From positions 530,871 to 594,870 of the forward strand of contig JADQAV010000010.1 of NCBI GenBank assembly GCA_019775845.1: DNA of 64,000 bases, written 5' to 3'. Below are positions 60,698-64,000 of this stretch, in pieces. Every line of letters starts with the position of its first letter. Within the stretch, counting starts at the first letter, position 1. The position numbers and the translations under genes are program-made. The notes below the pieces were generated by a model, which was not told the DNA's origin, searched no databases, and saw only the letters and a list, made by a program, of their open reading frames with translations. The DNA comes from Myrmaecium sp. VS I D KN 1 (taxonomy: Eukaryota > Ascomycota > Dothideomycetes > Valsariales > Valsariaceae).

Positions 60698-61386
60698 ATG
60701 GGTCGCATGCACAGCAACGGAAAGGGCATTTCGTCCTCCGCCATTCCTTACTCCCGCACTGCCCCGGCGTGGCTCAAGACCACTCCCGAGCAGGTCGTCG
60801 ACCAGATCTGCAAGCTTGCCCGCAAGGGTGCTACCCCCTCCCAGATCGGTGTTGTCCTGAGAGACTCCCACGGTGTTGCCCAGGTCAAGGTTGTCACTGG
60901 TAAGGAAGAACGCAGAGAGACTCTACGAGCAGGTTCCTAATATGCATCCAGGTAACAAGATCCTCAGAATCTTGAAGTCTCACGGTACGGTTCCTCTTGT
61001 GTGAACGGCATTCTAGAACAGCGAAACTTCCTCCGAGGAGGTTTAGTATCTGGATGACCACCCTTACGCCTCTGATTGGTTTCAAAAAACTGACAGAGAG
61101 ATGTTTCCATAGGCCTCGCCCCTGAGGTTCCCGAGGATTTGTACATGTTGATCAAGAAGGTAATAGCGATTCAGCAGATTACTATGAACCAGTGGACTCA
61201 CCATGCTACTAGGCCGTTGCTGTCCGCAAGCACCTCGAGCGCAACCGCAAGGACAAGGACTCCAAGTTCCGCCTGATTCTCATTGAATCCCGTATCCACC
61301 GCCTCTCCCGGTACTACAAGACCGTCGGTGCTCTTCCTCCCACCTGGAGGTACGAGAGTGCCACCGCTAGCACCCTCGTCGCGTAA
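60698..61386 (+). CDS. rps13: 40S ribosomal protein S13 (uS15)
   Basis: Four exons, 60698-60899, 60952-60984, 61113-61159 and 61213-61386, give 151 residues, exactly the eukaryotic S13 length. Exons 2 and 3 are very short (33 and 47 nt). Introns are 52, 128 and 53 nt. The sequence begins [20 protein letters not shown], continues with [20 protein letters not shown] and [18 protein letters not shown], and after splicing [58 protein letters not shown]. It is a small-subunit protein contacting 18S rRNA in the platform. Codons are strongly biased, as in highly expressed genes. The 128-nt second intron was checked for a box C/D snoRNA, since vertebrate RPS13 introns host one; only weak box-like matches were found. 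Confidence 0.97.
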
Positions 61387-61722
61387 ACGAAGACTCGGGT
61401 GTTGGTACTTATGGGCGCAGTGGGTTAGGATTATGGGGTAAAAGTGCTTGCACATGCTGGAATCTTGATGCAGGAAACTCTACGGGGTATTGGTGGCTAA
61501 ACAAGATGATGCTCCATGGATTGTCTCATGGTATCAAGGGCGTCAACGGGTTCGGCTGCCTAAGCGATAGATCCAATAACAAACGATATCCTATTCACCG
61601 TTCCCATCAGTGTAAATCTCATAGGATGAATCCCGTGCCCGAATAACCTTTCCATATGAAACGCCGTCGCTATGCTGTTGACAACCGAATGTCAAGTATC
61701 CATGATTCGCTTATGAGCCCAG
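61387..61722. other. convergent 3' region of rps13 and sdc1
   Basis: 336 bases between convergent stop codons; probably the two 3' untranslated regions. Confidence 0.55.
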
Positions 61723-62323
61723 CTACTGTCCTTCAACTTCCCGACTTTTGGCGGCGAGGAAGTCCGCTAAAAAGCGAAGTGGCCTCTCTGGCCTGCTTGA
61801 TTGTTAACGTAAGGCACTGATGGGCAACGTGTTTGATCATACTCTTGGGTGGCCAGCAGTTTCATCCCCTCTAGCAAGTACGGTGTAACGTTCTGGTTAA
61901 GGTATATTCGCGTAGGGGAGCCATGAGGAGTCGGTTGCGCTGGATGTGCAGATGCGGCGGCCGAAGTCTGGCTGGGATGCGGCGAAGAACGGGCGGGTGT
62001 AGGCGCCGCGGGAGGAGGTATTGTAGGCTGTGAAGGCATGGCAGGAGGCGGTTGTGGTGACGGAGCAGAAGCAACGACGTTTGGCTGATGCTATAAAGCG
62101 GTGTCAGAATTGTAACCCCAGTGGCCCCTTCCGTAATACTTCTATGACTCGCCTCTGCTGCTGCTCCGCTTGGTTCCTCCTTCATTTCCACGTCCATTGA
62201 GACACCGTTTGTGACAGGCTTTGGCGGGACTGCTACGGCGGGGACAGGGTTGCTCGGTCCGGACGGGTGCTCGGGCTGCTCGCCGACCAGCTGGACGGGT
62301 GAAGCATCGTCGATATCCTCCAT
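61723..62323 (-). CDS. sdc1: COMPASS (Set1) complex subunit Sdc1, Dpy-30 domain
   Basis: Three exons on the minus strand, 62323-62153, 62090-61843 and 61792-61723, give 162 residues. The C-terminal Dpy-30 motif (RIYLNQNVTPYLLEGMKLLA, then QEPERPLRFLADFLAAKSRE) identifies Sdc1, which binds the Bre2/Ash2 helix in the H3K4 methyltransferase complex. The N-terminal 100 residues are disordered, Pro/Ser/Ala-rich, with the acidic MDVEMKEEPSG patch. Intron 1 keeps frame only if spliced at a GC donor (GAG|GCGAGT) with a TAG acceptor; the nearby GT sites are out of phase. Intron 2 has a GTATGA donor and a tandem AAGCAG acceptor; the distal choice gives the consensus-like QEPERPLR, the proximal one gives QDRPERPLR. 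Start ATG is the first in the frame. Confidence 0.88.
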
Positions 62324-63670
62324 GGTGTTTAGTGCTTCAAGTGCGGTTGGGTGCAGCTCTCTGCGCGTTTGGCTCCGCGTCCCGGCAGCAGGTCTGATCG
62401 GCCAAAATGATTTACCGGCCCCACCCCCCCCCCTTTCCCAATGCCGTCACTTCAGCCTTGCGTGCGATCAACCCAGGTACGCTACCAATTACAGCTGTAC
62501 TCCATGTCACTTGGTCGAACGCAGGAGTTTTGAATCACTACCTAGTTATGGCTCTGTACGACGCTCAGAAAGTCCTAATATGCGTTTACTAATGAAGCCT
62601 TAACTTGAGTAAGCTTTGAACTTAAGCGGAACAACTCTTGTCGGTTCCTAGGTAGAGACTATGTGTTTACTATTTTTTATAAATGAAGGTAGTAGGCCAC
62701 AATTCCACCGAAAGACCAATATATCACTATGCTAGCTCGTAGATGGCGGGCAACCATATTCCGTTACAGTTCAGGTTGCTGAGCCCTCGCCTTACTGGAG
62801 TGTCGTTCGCTAACCAGGCTTATATGAATGGGTTACCTAACGGTACTGAGACTCATCAACCAGGCCATCCTAACAAGGGTAGGAACGCGGACACATGTCA
62901 TGGATGTATTAGCGGTCGGGGAATGCTGCCACTAAGCATGTTCTTTCCTAGGTAGGTCCAGAAATCCTTCTGAAACAGTTCAATCAAGCTTCGTCCATCG
63001 CCATTGGCTTCCTGGTAAGGCGATAACGCGGATCTGCGTGTATATTATGTAGTTTCCCTCGTTCGGATACCGCACGAACCGCCGGAGCAGCTCCCGTTCT
63101 TTCAGAATGTTGGCTAGCTTTGCCTGGATCATTTTCTGAAGGGCACTATGACTCCACCTGAAGATGAAGAACATATTGTGAACGTTGAAGTAGGAATTGA
63201 TTGCGCTGGATATTGCAGGAGGTTCCGACTCAAGGCACTGTAACCTTAGACGGAGAAAAGCCACATCGTGTATCCGGAGCTCCTAAAGACCCGCTATGTT
63301 ATTTGTTGCAGCAGCCAGTGGCATCGATGAGACGATCGTCGTGGTAGTCCACTTCGTGGTTGAAAGGGGGCCTCAGCTTAGAAATCTGTTGACAGATTGC
63401 TGGTCAGACTCCCAAGTGAAAGGTCGGTTGATGCAGTCGCATAGCCACTCTATACCCGGAACCACAGATGAACTTTCACTACTTCGATCTTGACCTCAAT
63501 CATTACAAGCACTCTGACAGAAACCCGCCTCCCCTCAGGCATCAGGCAAGTGTATATGTATCCACGTAGTGACCCCTGCCGGATCGTGATTAGCGATGTG
63601 GCTCAAACGCAAGGAATGATTATCTTTGGTACAGGTGAATGTGTAAAAAAAACAAGGTATGTGTAAGAGG
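62324..63670. other. intergenic region sdc1 to right-edge gene
   Basis: 1347 bases between two minus-strand genes. Minus-strand open frame 63264-62980 (94 codons) and plus-strand 62743-62955 (70 codons) have no recognised domain. No RNA gene seen. Confidence 0.45.
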
Positions 63671-64000
63671 CTAAGATACTGCCCGCCGCGGTCGTCCGCT
63701 GCCTTCGCCTATCATATAACCACCATAGAGGTCGGGTCGTCCGTCCGGGGGAGGGTTCTCCTTGATGAACTCTTGTCTGATTCTGGTGGCTTCCTTATCC
63801 CAGATGGCTACCTTCTCCTTGAACGCGGCTAGGCCAGCGGCAGTAGCATTTTTCGCATCCTGAGCAGCAACCAAATATGGCCGCTTTACTTCTTCACTAG
63901 CATTGCGCCACATAGCACCCAGTGCAGTTCGCACTTCTGTCCTGGATGCCTTTGCCTCTGGATTCCCGGTCGCTTTCCTTCGTGCATTGTCACATTCTGC
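63671..64000 (-). CDS. C-terminal part of HMG-box protein, possibly LSD1-type demethylase
   Basis: The last 109 codons of a minus-strand gene that runs off the right end. Residues resembling an HMG box are seen: a basic ASRTEVRTALGAMWRNAS helix, EEVKRPYLVAAQDAKNATAA, then FKEKVAIWDKEATRIRQEF, ending GRPRRAVS. Fungal lysine-specific demethylases (Lsd1/HdmA) carry an HMG box of this sort at their C-terminus, after the amine-oxidase domain, and that is my leading guess; another HMG-box chromatin protein is possible. Nothing of a catalytic domain is inside the window. If it is LSD1, an H3K4 demethylase sits directly upstream of the H3K4-methylation subunit gene sdc1 on the same strand. Confidence 0.6.
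   Translation of the reverse strand, partial: AECDNARRKATGNPEAKASRTEVRTALGAMWRNASEEVKRPYLVAAQDAKNATAAGLAAFKEKVAIWDKEATRIRQEFIKENPPPDGRPDLYGGYMIGEGSGRPRRAVS

Noticed and set aside
60985-61112. Possible box C/D snoRNA in the 128-nt rps13 intron
   Set aside because: CTGA words occur, but the only C-box candidate (TGGATGA) is imperfect and the flanks do not pair into a terminal stem. The intron length alone is not evidence.
62980-63264. 94-codon minus-strand open frame between sdc1 and the edge gene
   Set aside because: No recognised domain, no plausible partner exons, and no signal of selection that can be seen from one sequence.

Overview
The window is nuclear DNA of a filamentous ascomycete, most likely one of the Eurotiales. 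Evidence: short spliceosomal introns (46-128 nt, most 47-68) with GTRNGT donors and CTAAC/CTGAC branch points, compact genes on both strands, and families typical of Pezizomycotina (FlbC-type zinc finger, PAS hybrid histidine kinase, Pal1, Lcl3, Scm3 with a SANT domain). The order is an inference from protein resemblance only. No transposon, virus copy, CRISPR array, tRNA or rRNA gene was recognised.

Left part (1-23.3 kb), gene-poor: 3.5 kb without a recognisable gene, then a three-exon PAS hybrid histidine kinase (3514-7865), 3.3 kb of non-coding sequence with a short assembly gap (12 N next to a C19 run), the C2H2 regulator FlbC on the minus strand (11183-12366), and about 11 kb with no recognisable gene but many microsatellites, palindromes and GTAC-rich motifs.

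Right part (23.3-64 kb), a dense run of housekeeping genes: EAF6 (NuA4) divergent from TFIIS; DIP2/UTP12 (ribosome biogenesis) divergent from ARPC2; LCL3; mitochondrial arginine-specific carbamoyl-phosphate synthase large chain (CPA2); SCM3 (CENP-A chaperone) divergent from ATG6; PAL1 divergent from USB1 (U6 snRNA processing); a secreted GH16 glucanase; a 3.6-kb gap; SSB (ribosome-associated Hsp70); a UBE2W-type E2; PEX13; TOS1 (cell wall); RPS13 (uS15); SDC1 (COMPASS); and at the right edge the C-terminus of an HMG-box protein, possibly LSD1.

There is no gene cluster with one joint function. Several neighbours share themes: chromatin and transcription (EAF6, TFIIS, SDC1, the edge gene), translation (DIP2, SSB, RPS13) and cell surface or morphology (GH16, TOS1, PAL1). 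I found no convincing unknown system. The most notable points are splicing details (a 12-nt microexon, a probable GC-AG intron, two NAGNAG acceptors), amino-acid-control sites upstream of CPA2, and the repeat-rich desert beside flbC. All exon boundaries were placed by eye from reading frame, splice signals and family resemblance.
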